Below the pieces are notes generated by a model that was not told the origin of the DNA, ran no database searches, and saw only the letters and a list, made by a program, of their open reading frames with translations. The position numbers and the translations under genes were made by a program. Below are positions 35,311 through 48,150 of a stretch of DNA of 64,000 nt, one piece after another. This DNA is from Ectobius pallidus (lineage: Eukaryota > Arthropoda > Insecta > Blattodea > Ectobiidae): positions 30,619,566 through 30,683,565 of the forward strand of contig CAXKWD010000011.1 in the NCBI GenBank assembly GCA_964059195.1. The letters run 5' to 3'. Position 1 is the stretch's first letter. Each line of letters starts with the position of its first letter.

Positions 35311-35881
35311 TGGGCCATTCAGATAGAAACTTAACCGTAAACTTAAACGTAAACTTTAGCACGGCATTGAGCATTCACAATGAAAACTTAAACGTAAATA
35401 ACATTCAATCACAAACGAGAACGTGAACAGCTGATAAAATGGCTGCAGCAGACGAAAATTATTTCATATGTCTATCAAACATGTGTATGCCTTTAAAAAT
35501 TTTAATCATGTATCATGTATGCAGTTCATTTCTTGGGGAACTAATGTTCATATATTTTCCTTCAATGCCGCATCTTTATATAATGGATGCCTTTTATCAT
35601 TAAGACAGGGATAAGATACAACGTTACGAGTTTCTCATTCATAGACGCCATTTCTTGGCTACTTCCACTTCCGTCTCTTGTTGTGTTCTCTCATTGGCTG
35701 TATCGTTATTTTTCGCATAAACTTAACGCAGAAGCTTGGTGTTTGCAAGGTTCTAAATTAAGTTTTAGTTTACGTCTAAGTTTCAAGTTTACGTGATGCG
35801 AATGGTCACATTGAAAAACATGGCCCCAAACTTTCAAGTTTACGTTACGTTTACGGTTAAGTTTCTACCTGAGTGGCCCTT
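35311..35881. mobile_element. MITE with GGGCCA ends and subterminal repeats
   Basis: The left end GGGCCATTCAGATAGAAACT and the complement of the right end (GGGCCACTCAGGTAGAAACT) match, and both continue TAACCGTAAAC. Just inside each end are repeated TTAAACGTAAAC / AAGTTTACGT words. TTA or TA lies at both flanks. The arrangement suits a PIF/Harbinger or similar non-autonomous element; the class is inferred. Confidence 0.72.
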
Positions 35882-35894
35882 AACTCTTAAAGAG

Positions 35895-36060
35895 TTCAGA
35901 TGGTGACGTCCGGTGCTCATACTCGGAAGGTCGCGTATTCAATTCTCGTGGCCGTGATGTTTTCCTTTGGTTTCCTCTGTCGATCGGCAAATGTGAGGTT
36001 AGAATATTCATCTCCATGGTTTTTCTCCTCATTCAATTAGTTTCGAGTAATTAGACACAT
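35895..36060 (+). mobile_element. Decayed tRNA-derived SINE head
   Basis: CTCGGAAGGTCGCGTATTCA followed by ATTCTCGTGGC resembles the anticodon-to-T-arm region, with a B-box-like word at about 35938-35947, of an RNA polymerase III retroposon. The body (TTTCCTTTGGTTTCCTC) does not match SINE families 1 to 3. Confidence 0.5.
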
Positions 36061-38289
36061 TATCTTTAAGCTGGTAAGCTAGTTCAATTTATAATTTCTA
36101 CATTTAGCATTTAAAATTGTGAAAATTCCACAATATGTACTTAATGTTTATTCAATACCCACAATTATTAGTTTATTGTGGTATTATTAGTATAAATGTT
36201 ATTAACATTTGAAATGCTATGCGCAAATAAAAATATTTGAAAAACTATTTGAACATATTTCTTTTTAATTAATTCTGAATGGGCTATGGTAAATTCACGA
36301 AATTTTGTTTAATTTAAAGCTGTTGTTTTAGTCTAAAATATTGAAGTATTTTCCTTTTCCTAGACAGCAATTTAGTGTCCTAAAATGCTATCTGAATATA
36401 TTCTACTAATTTTAAGAAGTTGCGAAATTATACTCAAACGATAAATTTGAAGCTTGACATTCAGAATAGATTATTCAAGCCCCGAGTTAGATAACGGAAT
36501 GAGAAATGCATGTATACTGAATAATTTCAGCCCTTTCACTCAGTTTCGGTGTTAATCAACTGTGAAATTTATAAGGATAATAAATAAACATTATCGAGAA
36601 AAAGTTTAAAGAGAAAGCCAAAAATACTGCTCAGGCATTTAACTAACAGCTGATTTGATTGGCAAAAGACAATGCATAAATAATGCGAGTTACTTAAAAA
36701 TTGTTGAGTGTTCTTAATAAAAATGCGAACAAATGTGCTTAAAATTGCAGTTTCTTAGATGGTGGTAATTTTCCTTCGTATTTCCCACGATTTTACATCA
36801 ATCGTCTGGAGTGCATTTGTGTAATATGATCAATATGTATAACAATTTATTATAAAATGTCCAAGAGAGAGCATAGAAGCTTTACTTTGAATAACATATT
36901 ACAAAATTTAATTTTGCTATGAAAAATAACTTCGTAATATATTTAAGAAAAACTGTTGTCAAAAATCAGTCCCTAATGTCAAACAACACGTTCATAGATA
37001 GATATTACAATGTGAGTTATGTACCAAGAGTTCAACCCTGTTACGTAAAATAGAGTTTACTGATATTTGATAAAATATGAGTTGTTGCATACACTGACAC
37101 TCGATTGTTGGAAGACTGGAGAATTTAGGGCATGCAGCTTTAACTGGTGGAAAGAAGGTTCATTTCTTTTAGTTAGAAACAACCATTACACGAAGGCATT
37201 TCAAGACATGGAAGGTTTCCAAATCTCTGGAGCATTCAACATGAACGAAGTCCAGTGATTAGCTTCGTTATGCGAGAAAGCTTTGATTCCAAAGCCTTGA
37301 TGTAAAAACTGCCATTAAGTTCCAAACAATGGGTTTATTTAGACGGAACGAGCAGGAAACCGTTACTAACCGTGGAGTTCAAGTAAGGACGGCAATAAAC
37401 CTCCGAGTTCCATGAAATACAATACTCCTTTAGCTTGCTTAGTAAATAATTGAGTGAGTAAGTAAGTAAGTAACTCTCATAAATAATCCAAGTGTTTTCT
37501 GAACACGCTATAATAAAAGCTTCTATTATTGAGTTTTAAGAAAATAATGGTTATACGAAATATAGTAACTAGAAAATTGCGATACTCTGCTTGTAATTCT
37601 GTGTGATAAATGGAATCCATTCAGATATAAATTACATTAAGCTACAACTACTATTGTTGGTACAAAAATGATATAAATAATTTTTAAATATTACGTAGGC
37701 CTACTGTTGTGTGCAATTTATTTTAAATTCAATAATTTATTAAAATTCATAATTGTTGCCAAATATAGCGTGCGGTGCAGCCCGGACTATTAATGTCCCA
37801 GTAGAAAAGAACCGCAATATCAAAATAAAATATGCCAAATATAATACCCTCATCTATAGTGAACATACGGACACCAAAACAGTAACAATTACAACAAAAA
37901 TTGATTGGCAGAGCAGTGATGTTAAGTAATTAAAACAGGCACTATTGTATATTAGTTAAAAGGACGGTAAGTGTTAGACAGTCGAGGAATAGTTAGAAAA
38001 AACGAGCCGAAGGCGAGTCTTTTTAATTTTCCGAGATACTCCAATGCACTTAATGCATTATTCTGCATACTGTTTTTCCTAAGTTGGCGATTTACCGAAT
38101 AATAAAAGTGAAAATAATTAAACACTAACAACATCTTATCTGAAGATACAAGGGGCAAGTACCTTAAAAAGTATTACTATTTTAATCTCGGTGGAATTAT
38201 GCGCAAGTGCAAGTAGCATCAAGCATAAGTTCTAGGAATTTAATAGTTAAGTTTGATATTAAGAAATGAAAAGGATATAGACATAGGTG
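36061..38289. other. AT-rich intronic DNA, nothing recognised
   Basis: About 2.2 kb with only an AAGT microsatellite-like patch near 37450-37475. Confidence 0.45.
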
Positions 38290-38525
38290 AGACTGCAATT
38301 ATTAAATTAAAATTTTAAAAAATGTGACTATTTTCTATAGCTGCAATTACGAACATATCAAATTTTAGAGGCTTTGATATAAAAGTTTCGCATACGCTAC
38401 GTAAGATAGAAAACACGCAGGTAGGTTTTACCGGCACTGGGTGCAGAAGTTCGAGTTTCCAAAATGATAGCATTAACGGGAAATGAACGAAAAACTCTAT
38501 AGTAGAACAAATCAATAAGAATGTA
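38290..38525. repeat. Dispersed family Y copy
   Basis: It shares an ordered run (CCGGCACTGGGTGCAGAAG, GAGTTTCCAAAATGATAGCA, AAAACTCTATAGTAG) with 45.96-46.14 kb in the same orientation and with 44.12-44.35 kb in the opposite one. Unclassified. Confidence 0.6.
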
Positions 38526-39985
38526 AAATCGTTAATTTTATATTTAATTCCGAATGAAAGTTTGAGCTTCAGAATTTTAATTATCAGACTATACTCTGTA
38601 TTACATAGCCATGTTAACTACATTTTCTTGCTTCTGTCTATACATTTACTATGGAAACACTGCCTTTGGCCATCTGGTACACTACTTGGAATTCCGTCAA
38701 ATGTTGTTTTGCTTGGTATACTACAAGTTAACCGTTCACTCAACGGAGCTGTTCTCTCTTGACAGATCATGTTTTGAAAATGACGTAAGTTAACCGTTAC
38801 GATTTCCTACCTAGAGATAAATTACAAATATTATTTACCTCATGAATCAGTGATCAATGCGGAATAAGAATAAGTGAAACTTAAATAATCACAAGCGTCC
38901 ATCGACATATTTTTAACATTTTACTTTTGTCACTGTCATTTTACCTATCTAGACTTGTTTTTATGTTTTTATGAACACTGAAACATCATCATACCTGTCT
39001 TTTCTTTAAGGTATTCCATTCACGTTGGAAATGACATTTATGGTCAATTTTTGTTTGCTTTTATTCCAGAAAAGAACCACATTTGCCTGCTTTAAAATGA
39101 TACCTAGTTTGTATGAAAATTCTAACAGGAAGTCGGTAAAAATAAGTTTAAATGTCACAGTGTGCATACATTTTACCATCTGAGTGCAATTGTGTTCTTG
39201 TTTTTCTCTCAACGCTTTTTTATTATATTTTCTACACTTCAAATGCACAAAACATAAAGTAAAAATTGAGTTGGAATGTTTATTTATGCATGAAATGAAA
39301 ACTAACGGATGGGTGAATTTTGCGAACTGTGGGTTTCCTCATTATTTAGAAAAACACAACTGTGATATAGGTTCAAAGTAATGCTATATCTTATTTCTTT
39401 TTTTTTCAATGTTGAAAAAAAAATTTCCGGTAATGCTAGCTAGCTATATACATGCCAAATTCACAACAATCTATGCATATAAAGGAATTAATCAGTGAAA
39501 GAGTTTTTAAGATTGTATCATATCTGGAAAATCTGTACTTTGAAAACTAGTTTATTTTTTAGTTAAATGTTCCTTTTTAGGGAACCAAAATATTAAAACT
39601 AAATCTCTGATATGGAATTATTGTTAGTTTTATACAACAAGTTGTCTGGTAAAAATCAGAAAAACTTGGTTGCAAAATGTGAACGTGAATGTATACCTTA
39701 ATCAAAAACAATTAATCATAGAACACAGCGATTGCGTATGAAGGTCTAAGCTGCAATGAGCAAAAAGAGATATAAAAATTTACAATTTTTATGTGTGGTG
39801 AATCATTATGAATCTTTTATAATAATAAATACAACAATAGGTAACATTAATATTATTAATGGAACCAGAGAATTTAATCTAAAAAACTAAAACAGCTGAC
39901 GTTAAGGGAAACTGTTGGTAATAACTAGACGTAGCGGTCCATTACCATATATCGATTTTCTCGCCATAAGCTACCTCGTTTACGA
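38526..39985. other. AT-rich intronic DNA, nothing recognised
   Basis: No exon, repeat end or RNA gene was recognised. Confidence 0.4.
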
Positions 39986-40318
39986 TGACACAATTTAATG
40001 GGCATGCCAGTTCAAAAAGATTTTCTCTTTCGCTAAGAGTTTCCAAGCAGTATAAACTTACTTACTTCTCCAAGCAGTATAAACTTACTTACTTCTGAAG
40101 TAACAAAATAAGTGTCTTTTATACTGTAAATTTATATTATGTCATCTATTAAATTGCTTTTAGCAATTCATTACTTAACAAAAAACTAATTAAGTAATAA
40201 GGGTAAAGTTATTGATCTTTTTTAAATTTTGTGCCATTTTTCACTATTTTTGGGTCATAAATCTAATTCTTATTTTGCATTTTTTCACTATTTTATGGTC
40301 AGTAAATGCCTTGCCCTA
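39986..40318 (-). mobile_element. Partial hAT-like element related to 56.8 kb
   Basis: Its right end reads AATGCCTTGCCCTA, matching the terminal repeat of the element at 56806-57566. The interior shares, in inverted orientation, the AATGGGCATGCCAGTTCAAA and AATTGCTTTTAGCAATTCAT words. The other terminus is missing. Confidence 0.65.
40042..40095. repeat. 27-base perfect tandem duplication
   Basis: Two identical units (40042-40068 and 40069-40095) begin TCCAAGCAG and end CTTACTTC. It lies inside the partial hAT-like element and is absent from its relative at 56.8 kb, so it arose after divergence. Confidence 0.9.
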
Positions 40319-40744
40319 GTAATGATTAATAAAACAATGCTTTAAATACATTGTATAAAGCTACTAAATTCAATCCGCACAGTGAAACTGTCTAGGTGGA
40401 AATACTGACAGACGTAGAGATTTGACGTGACTTTATTTTCAAATTTGTGGCATTTATTCCTGCGGGCCATTTATTATGTTCTGTATGGAATCTCTTATCA
40501 TTTTCTTCAACTGCACAGAAAAGGTGGGTACAGCTCTCAGGCGGAAGAGGTAAAGCCTCTTTTAATGAACATTCATCCATCCCTGCCAACCTTCTGGCAT
40601 ACGGCCACGAAACAAAGAAATTCCGAATGCAAGACATTTCTATAGCTCTCTTTCTCTTTCGCTCCGTGCCTCTGTTCAGTGTTTGTAAACCCTAATTATG
40701 AAGCTCCAGTGTTGTTTACAAAAGGGAAACTAAAGTGTGAATTA

Positions 40745-40800
<56 letters not shown>
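40745..40800. repeat. (TTA)n microsatellite
   Basis: About eighteen TTA units. Confidence 0.95.
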
Positions 40801-40802
<2 letters not shown>

Positions 40803-40820
40803 ACTTTTACTAGCAGTTCC

Positions 40821-41480
40821 TGAACAGTAGACCCCGCGTCCGCAAAATCCTCTTTGTCCGACCAAAATATAATACGTTTATAACATAACATAATGATAAC
40901 ATAATGATGCACATTTCGAAACTTATTTTCATTATAACATGGGTTATCGATTATGATCGAACTCGAAATTATCTTGACACTTTGAGAGTAGCAACTAAAA
41001 CTCGTAATAGGCATTTAAAATAAAATCAATTCTGTTAGTGTTGATTTTAATATTATACTAAACTGAATTCATTTCGTGTTTTCAAGAAAACGAACAAAAA
41101 CATGATTCCATTTGACCAGACGTCAATAGCTGCTATCTGGCGCAGAAGATAAGAACTAGCTGAACAGCTGATTGCGAAGGGCAGGCTTGCCGTTTATCTA
41201 AAATCTCAATATTTTCTTTACTCTGCTCCCGCCCCCGAACACAAGCTTTGCTTCTTCGGGTGGCGTTCGAAACTACATTTGTATACACTTATATTGTAAT
41301 TTGTAGCAATAAAATTAAATTGAAATTGAAATTTAATTAAGGTTGAACAAAAAGAATCGTATGCAATTTGTCTATAATGGTAATTAAGATATGCATATAA
41401 AAATTATGAAACAGCTTTGCTCGTTGCATAAAAGTATGCATATGCTCGTTGCATAATGACTATCGCCCATCGTTAGCCAG
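40821..41480. repeat. Dispersed family X copy with TGAACA-type terminus
   Basis: The left side begins TGAACAGTAGACCCCGCG, like the terminal repeat of 27123-27881. From about 40860 it shares family X blocks with 11.5-12.1 kb (AAATAAAATCAATTCTG, GATTTTAATATTATAC) and ends with ATCGTATGCAATTTGTCTAT and GCTCGTTGCATAATGAC. This hints that family X and the TGAACA element are related or nested. Confidence 0.5.
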
Positions 41481-42227
41481 TAAACTATTAGAGTTACATA
41501 AAAAATGAATTGGAAGTTGTAAAACACTTAACCTTCCAAAAAGGAAGTTAACCTTCAAATTTTTAAAGCTTGAACCGTTTGGCTAAAGACATTGAAAGAA
41601 GATGAAACTCAAGATTGCTTCTTTACAAAACTTAATAATGTAGTGAATTTACATTTTTGAAAAGTACACATGAGTTGGAGGAAAAAAATCATAAAGGATA
41701 TCAAGATTTTTAAAAATCAACCATAATAAGTTTAACTAAATAATTCGAGTAGAGTTGAATATTTTAATATTGGGGAACCCTTAAGGACTAACGGCTATTA
41801 TAGTTTTTACACTTGTACTAGGAATGCCTAGTTTCTTGTACACATCAACACAGAATCTAGGTTTATGTTTAAATAAAATTTCAAAAGAATTCTAACCCAA
41901 TCAAATTAATAGAAGTCAACGAATTAGCTTGTCTGCGAATGTTCTCAGAACTGCATCCTCCGAGGCGTATGTTTCCTATTTATTTATAAACAGAAAGATA
42001 AGCTTATTTATAAGCAGAAAGATAGATTTTTAGTGGTTTCCCTACAGATTGTTTTTCTAGCTAATTTCATAACTAAACTTACATCGTATGAAAAGGATAA
42101 ATGCCGAAATTTATAAGACGGGGAAATCTCTTTGGATACGAGCATGTGTTTAAGTAATAATCATACAACACGAAAACTCTAAAAATATGTAAAAGGGTAA
42201 AAAACCTTTAATTTATTTTGTGCGCTT
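41481..42227. other. AT-rich intronic DNA, nothing recognised
   Basis: No feature was recognised. Confidence 0.4.
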
Positions 42228-42455
42228 ACTTAACGACGGGGATGTACTGCAACTTAGGCCTGTGACCGTTGCCGGTGTGCCGGAATGTTACCCCGCAGGA
42301 CTTTTTTTTACATGCTAGAAAATTTACTGACATAGGCCTGTCGCATTTAAGCACACATAAATGCCATCGACCTGGGCCATCACCTATTAACTGTGTCACC
42401 CAGGCCAACTCAGGTAGAAGGCAATACCTAACAACAGCTTTACATAATCCAAATA
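42228..42455 (-). mobile_element. tRNA-derived SINE family 3
   Basis: On the minus strand it reads TTGGCCTGGGTGACACAGTT (box A-like), a lost B box region, then CCCAGGTCGATGGCATTTAT, GTGCTTAAATGCGACAGGCC, ATGTCAGTAAATTTTCTAGC, CCTGCGGGGTAACATTCCGG and ACACCGGCAACGGTCACAGG. This is the same family as 5400-5540. Confidence 0.72.
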
Positions 42456-42779
42456 TATAACACGAGTCCATCCAGCTTCAGCCTGAAAATACCTTTTAAT
42501 GCAAGGTTACATATTATTAATAACTTATGAAATTGAAAAGTAAAAATATAAATGAAAAAAGTAAATAATTTCCATTATCTTCGGGGTACGTTGAATTCAC
42601 TTTTATTAAAATCTATTAATAGCAATACCAATCAGCTTAAACTATCCATACCAATACTATACAAAATAAATCGAATAAATGCTGTATTAATTTAACTTGA
42701 ATTGAATTGTGATATTATAATGAGTTATCCCTTAAAGATTAATTTAAATTTATTTTCACAATTACAAAGTACGGTACTC

Positions 42780-43600
42780 GTAGATAAAGCAAGACTTTAT
42801 TTTTCTGAAAAATAGTTCAAAGTGTAAAACTCTAAATTCAATAACACGTCAATATACATAGACGACCAATGATGTGCCTTGGATCTGAAAACAGATCGAA
42901 AATTTATGTAAAATTTGTAATTGGTTAACATTTAACAAACAGATAAAAATGTCCAAATCAATATAGTTCAGAACTTAATTTCTTTAAATGTTAAAATTTA
43001 AAAAAATCAATTAAAAAAAAACATATTTAAGTAATATCATAGATAAAAGTGTGAGTTGGGATAGTCATATCAATTTTTTATTTCAAAATTACGAAAAACT
43101 GTATATATTTTTTTCAGTTAACACATTTTATGCAAAAACAGTGTTAAAGAAATTATATTTAGGCTATGTACAGTTCAGTTCACTTTGCAAAACGGAGTTA
43201 CAGGTGGGGGAGGGCTAACACAAAATTAACTCCGGCCATTCATAAAAGGAATAATAATAATATTTTTAAAGAAATATGTATACCCGAGTCACCTTATATA
43301 CAAGAAATCTTAAGTTACTGAAAATATAACAAATTTATGGATACACCTTATGAAAATTTATCACTAATTTTATAATACCTACGAAATCAAGTTTCACGAA
43401 GAAGCACAATTGTGGCTCACTTTTTGAACCTAAACATACCGGTAATACTGAAATAGGTCTAAGGCATAGCTCTAATTCTGGCTCGAGATTGTATAATAGC
43501 TTCATCAAACAAAACCCAAGATTATCTTCACTAAATAATAAATTATTTAAAAGTGAAGCATATGAATTTATTAAAAATTCATAACATACTCCATTAACTT
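42780..43600 (+). pseudogene. Decayed LINE ORF2 C-terminal relic
   Basis: With many stops and shifts, the plus strand keeps the order of a LINE ORF2 end. First come a KSVSWDSHINFL-like thumb motif, then ICIPESPYIQEILSY, then a GLRHSSNSGSRLYNSF segment followed by FKSEAYEFIKNS and a stop near 43580. The same order (WNKEIQYL, LTLPCIYILKCL, GMKLFNKLP) is intact in LINE 1. It is an old, non-functional copy. Confidence 0.65.
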
Positions 43601-44119
43601 GTTCAACAAAATGTTAAGAAATAGACTATTGTACACAATTTTAAAATTTTGAACAAACGTGTAACAGATATTTAATTAATAATTAAAAACTCCCGGCCAC
43701 AAACAGTGTACTAATGTCTTACGTAAAATTCAAATTTTAAATGTAATTCAATTAAAAAATAAATAAATTATCACACAACATGGTAAACATTAATTAAGCA
43801 GATGAACTGATATTTATAATAGTCTAGAATAGAGGATACATTTAAACACATGAGTTACTGCAAAATGCTCATAACTCTGGGAATGACAATAAGATTTGTT
43901 GCTGTTGTGCGTCAGTTCACGAAGATTTAATTTCACTATTATGGGAACTGAAAGCTAATATACGAAGAACGTTATAGCTAAACATTGCTAATAAGACCCC
44001 TATACATGCCAGTGTTTACTGAACGGAAGAGGCGAAACGTGTAAAGCATTGTATGGGATAGCGCACACTGAATCAAGCAATTTGTGTCTATAACCTTATT
44101 TCTACATGGTTTTCTCTCA

Positions 44120-44350
44120 AGTAACATCAACGACTTCCCACATCCTCACTATAAAATATTTTCCCTTCGATAGTGTTTTTCATCAACTTCCCGTTCATGC
44201 TAACTTGCTGTAAACTCGAAATTCCCACATCCGGTGCCGATAACTTAACCTACATGTTACCTGTGCCTTTTGCTTACTTTGTGGCGCATAGGCCTACGTG
44301 CGTCATATCAAAGCCACTAACTATTGCTTTTTATTTATGCAGGCATGGAA
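44120..44350. repeat. Dispersed family Y copy, inverted
   Basis: It is the reverse orientation of the 38.3 kb and 45.96 kb copies: AACTCGAAATTCCCACATCC, GGTGCCG, then ATATCAAAGCC toward the right. Confidence 0.6.
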
Positions 44351-44669
44351 TATAATCATATTTGCAAGTTTCATTTTAAAATTTCAATCTTACCTGTGTA
44401 TTTACTTCTTTCTTTTTCCTTAATATTAGCTACGATTAGCATAAGTAAATACGATGCGATTGCTTAGTTCGATGCACAATTAATCGACGTATCGATCGCC
44501 ATCTCGATTAGAAAAGTAATACTTTTCCATGTTGGTACCCCTTGCAACTTGAGAACATCTTTAACTGATTAACTATTTCCATTTCTTATTATTCATTAAA
44601 TTACTATAGTAAACAAAAATAGGATAGATAATGCTTGTGTGTAAAGTGAATAACGGAATCTCAGAAATA

Positions 44670-45384
44670 CAGTGAGTCCCACGCAAGAGTTGGCCAATGA
44701 CGCGGGTTTCTGCGTCGCGGCTGGCACAGCTCCAACTCCCGATCGATCGGGTGAAATATTTACGCAAATAATGCCGCGGTCGTTGTAATGATTCAGGTTC
44801 TCACATTTACAGTTAAAATTACAATGAAAATAACCACGTACCTAATCACAAGAGATAATGGAAATGTTCTCCTCTTGTATACGCGCAACATTGGCACCTT
44901 TTTTTTAGGGAATTTTCTTTCACGCGCGTAAGTTCAGCTTCCTAGATAGAATTAATTTCTCTTGTGATATTGTCTTTAAGTTCTTCTTATGTATGGGAAA
45001 TTGACCTATACACTTTATTTTTCAAGTTTCCCCATAAATAATATTTACATACTGTTAGAAGAACTTAATGACAATATCACATAAGCCTATCAAAAGAGAA
45101 AGTAACTCTGTCCCGGAAGCTGAACTTATGCGCGTGAAAGAAAATTTCCTAAAAAGGTGCCAGTATTGTCTGGATGCAAGAGGAGAACATTTCCAACATC
45201 TCTTGTGATGAGGTACGTGGTTATTTTCATTGTAATTTTAACTGTAAATGTGAGAACCTGAATCATTACAACGACCGCGGCATTATTTGCGTAGATATTT
45301 CACCCGATAGCTCGGGAGTTGGAGCTGTGCCAGCCGCGACGCAGAAACCCGCGTCATTGGCCAACTCTTGCGTGGGACTCACTG
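44670..45384. mobile_element. Full-length palindromic TA-target element (family P)
   Basis: It begins CAGTGAGTCCCACGCAAGAG and ends with the exact complement, flanked by TA at 44668-44669 and 45385-45386. Each arm is about 280-300 bases and highly similar. Arm landmarks are GACGCGGGTTTCTGCGTCGC and TCCTCTTG on the left, mirrored on the right. The centre is about 100 bases. Size is 715 bases with no transposase. The CAGTG tips and TA duplication suit a pogo/Tigger-like or other Tc1/mariner superfamily source. Confidence 0.85.
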
Positions 45385-45954
45385 TAGATAAAACTCAACT
45401 CCGTCTTGTTTTTCTCTAACTTTTCCTCAGTTCTGTTAAAATACACTTCCCACTCTCATATCTTGAAAAAAAAATTTGACACCACCATTACAAAAAATTT
45501 GTGAATAGATCCCATTAACGAATCGCTTTCTAAATTAATTATCTGAAATAGCCTTCATAGACTAATGCTTATGCTTGACTGAGACCAACTAATTTTCCCA
45601 TGATCCGTTTTTTCCCTTGTGTACGACAGTATGAGTTCAGTAAAACGGTAAACACCAGACTTGAGAAATTAATTAATTTTTTATGGTATTCATTATACAA
45701 ACTTAAGTGAAATCACAATTAAATAAAAACATCTCTTCGAGAATCTAGTCTCCAAGTGTTCCAACCTTAACACGTTACTATTTTATCTTGGTGCACTCCC
45801 TTCTTGATCTCATGCATGCTCACTTAGGCGGTGCGTTTTGCCGATCGAATAGCCTACTTTCACCTGACAGTTCTCACAAGTTGTTAATACTCAATTCGCG
45901 AGTACTCTTTTATGTGTTACTAGAAATTCAACAGGCGCAACTAGTCGTGAGGTA

Positions 45955-46145
45955 CTTAGTTCCTGGAAAGTGATCTTGGGTTTGATACAATGGCACACTA
46001 TGGGATAAGTAGTGCGGTAATGAGTGCGGTAAGTTATGTTGCCGGCACTGGATATGGGAAATTCGACTTTCCACCATGATAGTATGAACAGGAAATGGTT
46101 GAGAAACAAATATGGTAGTAAAAATAATGTACCCTGTATAAACCT
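45955..46145. repeat. Dispersed family Y copy
   Basis: It shares GCCGGCACTGGATATGGGAA, TTTCCACCATGATAGTATGA and GGAAATGG blocks with the 38.3 kb copy, in the same orientation. Open frames of 109 and 149 codons on the minus strand cross this repeat and are not supported as genes. Confidence 0.6.
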
Positions 46146-46645
46146 CAGATGTAATAGCGTCATTCTGTGTGCGGCCGTCCAATGTGACAGGCAGCGTTCG
46201 ATCCATGAAACAATGAGCATATAGAGAGGTACAGAAACTTGCGCATTTTATAGCCAAGTTACGAGGTGTTGCGAGCTGGTTTATTGCTCTTTGCAAGATG
46301 CCTCTACACAACGCCGGTTTATTATTGCATCTCTGAAAATTAACTGAAAACTCTTTACTGCGTATCAAATGATCCATTCGTTATTTTCAAGATGCTAATA
46401 TGTTGGATAAAATTATACTCTGTGTATTAGTTAACAGCATAAAGCAATTGTTGTGGTATGTCCTGTTCGCAAGAAAGACTATAATTTGCTGCTCCACGTC
46501 TTCACTCTCGGCATCTGGATCCGTTCAAGATAGATTGTATAGCATGATTCAGTGTGAATTTTCCTTTACTTAAACTCTTTCGGTCGCATCCTGTTTGAGG
46601 AAAGAAGCCTATGGTCTAACCTGTCTTTAGATTGATCACTTACCT
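46146..46645. other. Intronic DNA, nothing recognised
   Basis: No domain, repeat end or RNA signal was recognised. Confidence 0.4.
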
Positions 46646-46965
46646 ACATTTTTGACAAGGCATGGAGGGCCTCCCTGGATATGTGATCAGCCCAATCCTG
46701 GGGCCACCTCCGAAACAAGACAAACATATAGGACGAGACACACACGAACACTCATGCCGAAAAAAGCGCGGAGAGGGTTAAGGTGATAGTGACGGCCAGA
46801 TGACGTCTGGGGACAACAGGGTCCAAAAGTTTTCTGATATTAGTCTTAAAAGTAAGGCAAAACCACATAAAACCTCACTTACGAAACCAGGAACCTAACC
46901 ATAGCCCGCTCCTTGAGGATAGCGAATGCATCCCCTATGCCACAGCGGTGTTATATAAACACCAA
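46646..46965 (-). mobile_element. Decayed tRNA-derived SINE-like retroposon
   Basis: On the minus strand the end near 46960 reads CACCGCTGTGGCATAGGGGA then TGCATTCGC (box A-like), followed by GGTTAGGTTCCTGGTTTCG (a weak B-box region). The opposite end reads CCATGCCTTGTC. It does not match SINE families 1 to 3. Confidence 0.5.
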
Positions 46966-46989
46966 GGCATTATAAATGTTATAATGGAG

Positions 46990-47524
46990 CATCCTGTACA
47001 ATAAAATGATTGAAAACTTAAAAACATACCATCATAAGAGGAAGCACGCTTTCAGAGTTCAGCGAAAGAAATTAAGTAAAATTAAGTAAAATTATCAGGC
47101 ATTATTCCAAAGTACGACATTATATGGCGCTGAAACTTGGACCATAAGCAGACAACAAGCAAACAAATTAATGCATTATAAATGGATTTTTAAAGGCGTT
47201 CAGCAAGGAAATCCAGGAAAGAAAAAATTCGGAATAATAGAATAAGGGAAATCCAAGTTGAAAGGAATATTTTTGAAATTGTAGAAGAAAGATGCTTGAG
47301 ACGGTAAGACATGTACTCAGAATGACAGAGGATAGAATACTCAAGAAAATGTTGGATTGGAAAGTAGGATGAAAAAGAAGAAGAGGGAAGTCCAAAGAGT
47401 GCTGGATGGATGGGGTGAAAAGGAGTATGGCGAGAAAAGGATTAAGTGAAGATGCTATGGACAGGACTTATGGAGGCAAAATATTGTTGTGGGACGAAGG
47501 AAAACCATTGTGGAATATTCCTTA
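46990..47524 (+). pseudogene. RTE-type LINE ORF2 C-terminal fragment
   Basis: Across several frameshifts the plus strand reads TTLYGAETWTISRQQANKL, then FEIVEERCLR, and a basic region ending in KSAGWMG. The LYGxETWT and EIVEERRLRWYGH motifs are the usual C-terminal end of RTE-like LINE reverse transcriptases. It ends GGAATATTCCTTAATAAAA. A second copy of the last 250 bases lies at 59.9-60.2 kb. Confidence 0.7.
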
Positions 47525-48150
47525 ATAAAAAAAGGGAGGAAAAACTGTATGCATTAATTACAACGCGTAATTGAAGAAAAACATAATGTCCGTTTCCTGA
47601 AATTTTACAATTAACCAGTACTTCAAATAATACGTAAAGTTAAGCACTTGTGTGTTTATTTATAATGTGAGCAGTGCTATGGTAAAATGTGAAGCGACGA
47701 GGTACTCTTATTTAAGGAGCTTTGTTTAATTTTAGATTCGTTAATTTACAATGCCATGAAATGGACGTATGTTTGGTAGATGGCTCTTAAATAGGCTTAG
47801 CTTGAATAATTCCAGTTCCCTTGCTGGAAAATATCTACATCTGCCAGCATCCTCACTCTGAGCTATTCATTCTTTCATCAGCACTATGGCCTCTCCCTCA
47901 TATTCTTTGTCTATCCTTTGTCTTCTCTCCTTGCCACCGTAACCTGGCAGCTTCCATTTAGATGCCCCTCTTCAATGCAACCTTACTTCTTATTCATTTC
48001 CATCTTTCACGCCATCGATTCCAAATTACACCCCATTCCTTTTAATATATTGGAGTGCTGATTGTCCATTGAAAGGGGGTGCGTTTTCTCTGCAACACTT
48101 ATATTTCATCAAGTATTTTAAGAAATTTCCTCGCTGTTATTTGTGCATTT

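Noticed and set aside
45928..46377. 149-codon minus-strand open frame and its 109-codon neighbour
   Set aside because: Both cross dispersed repeat family Y and show no domain.
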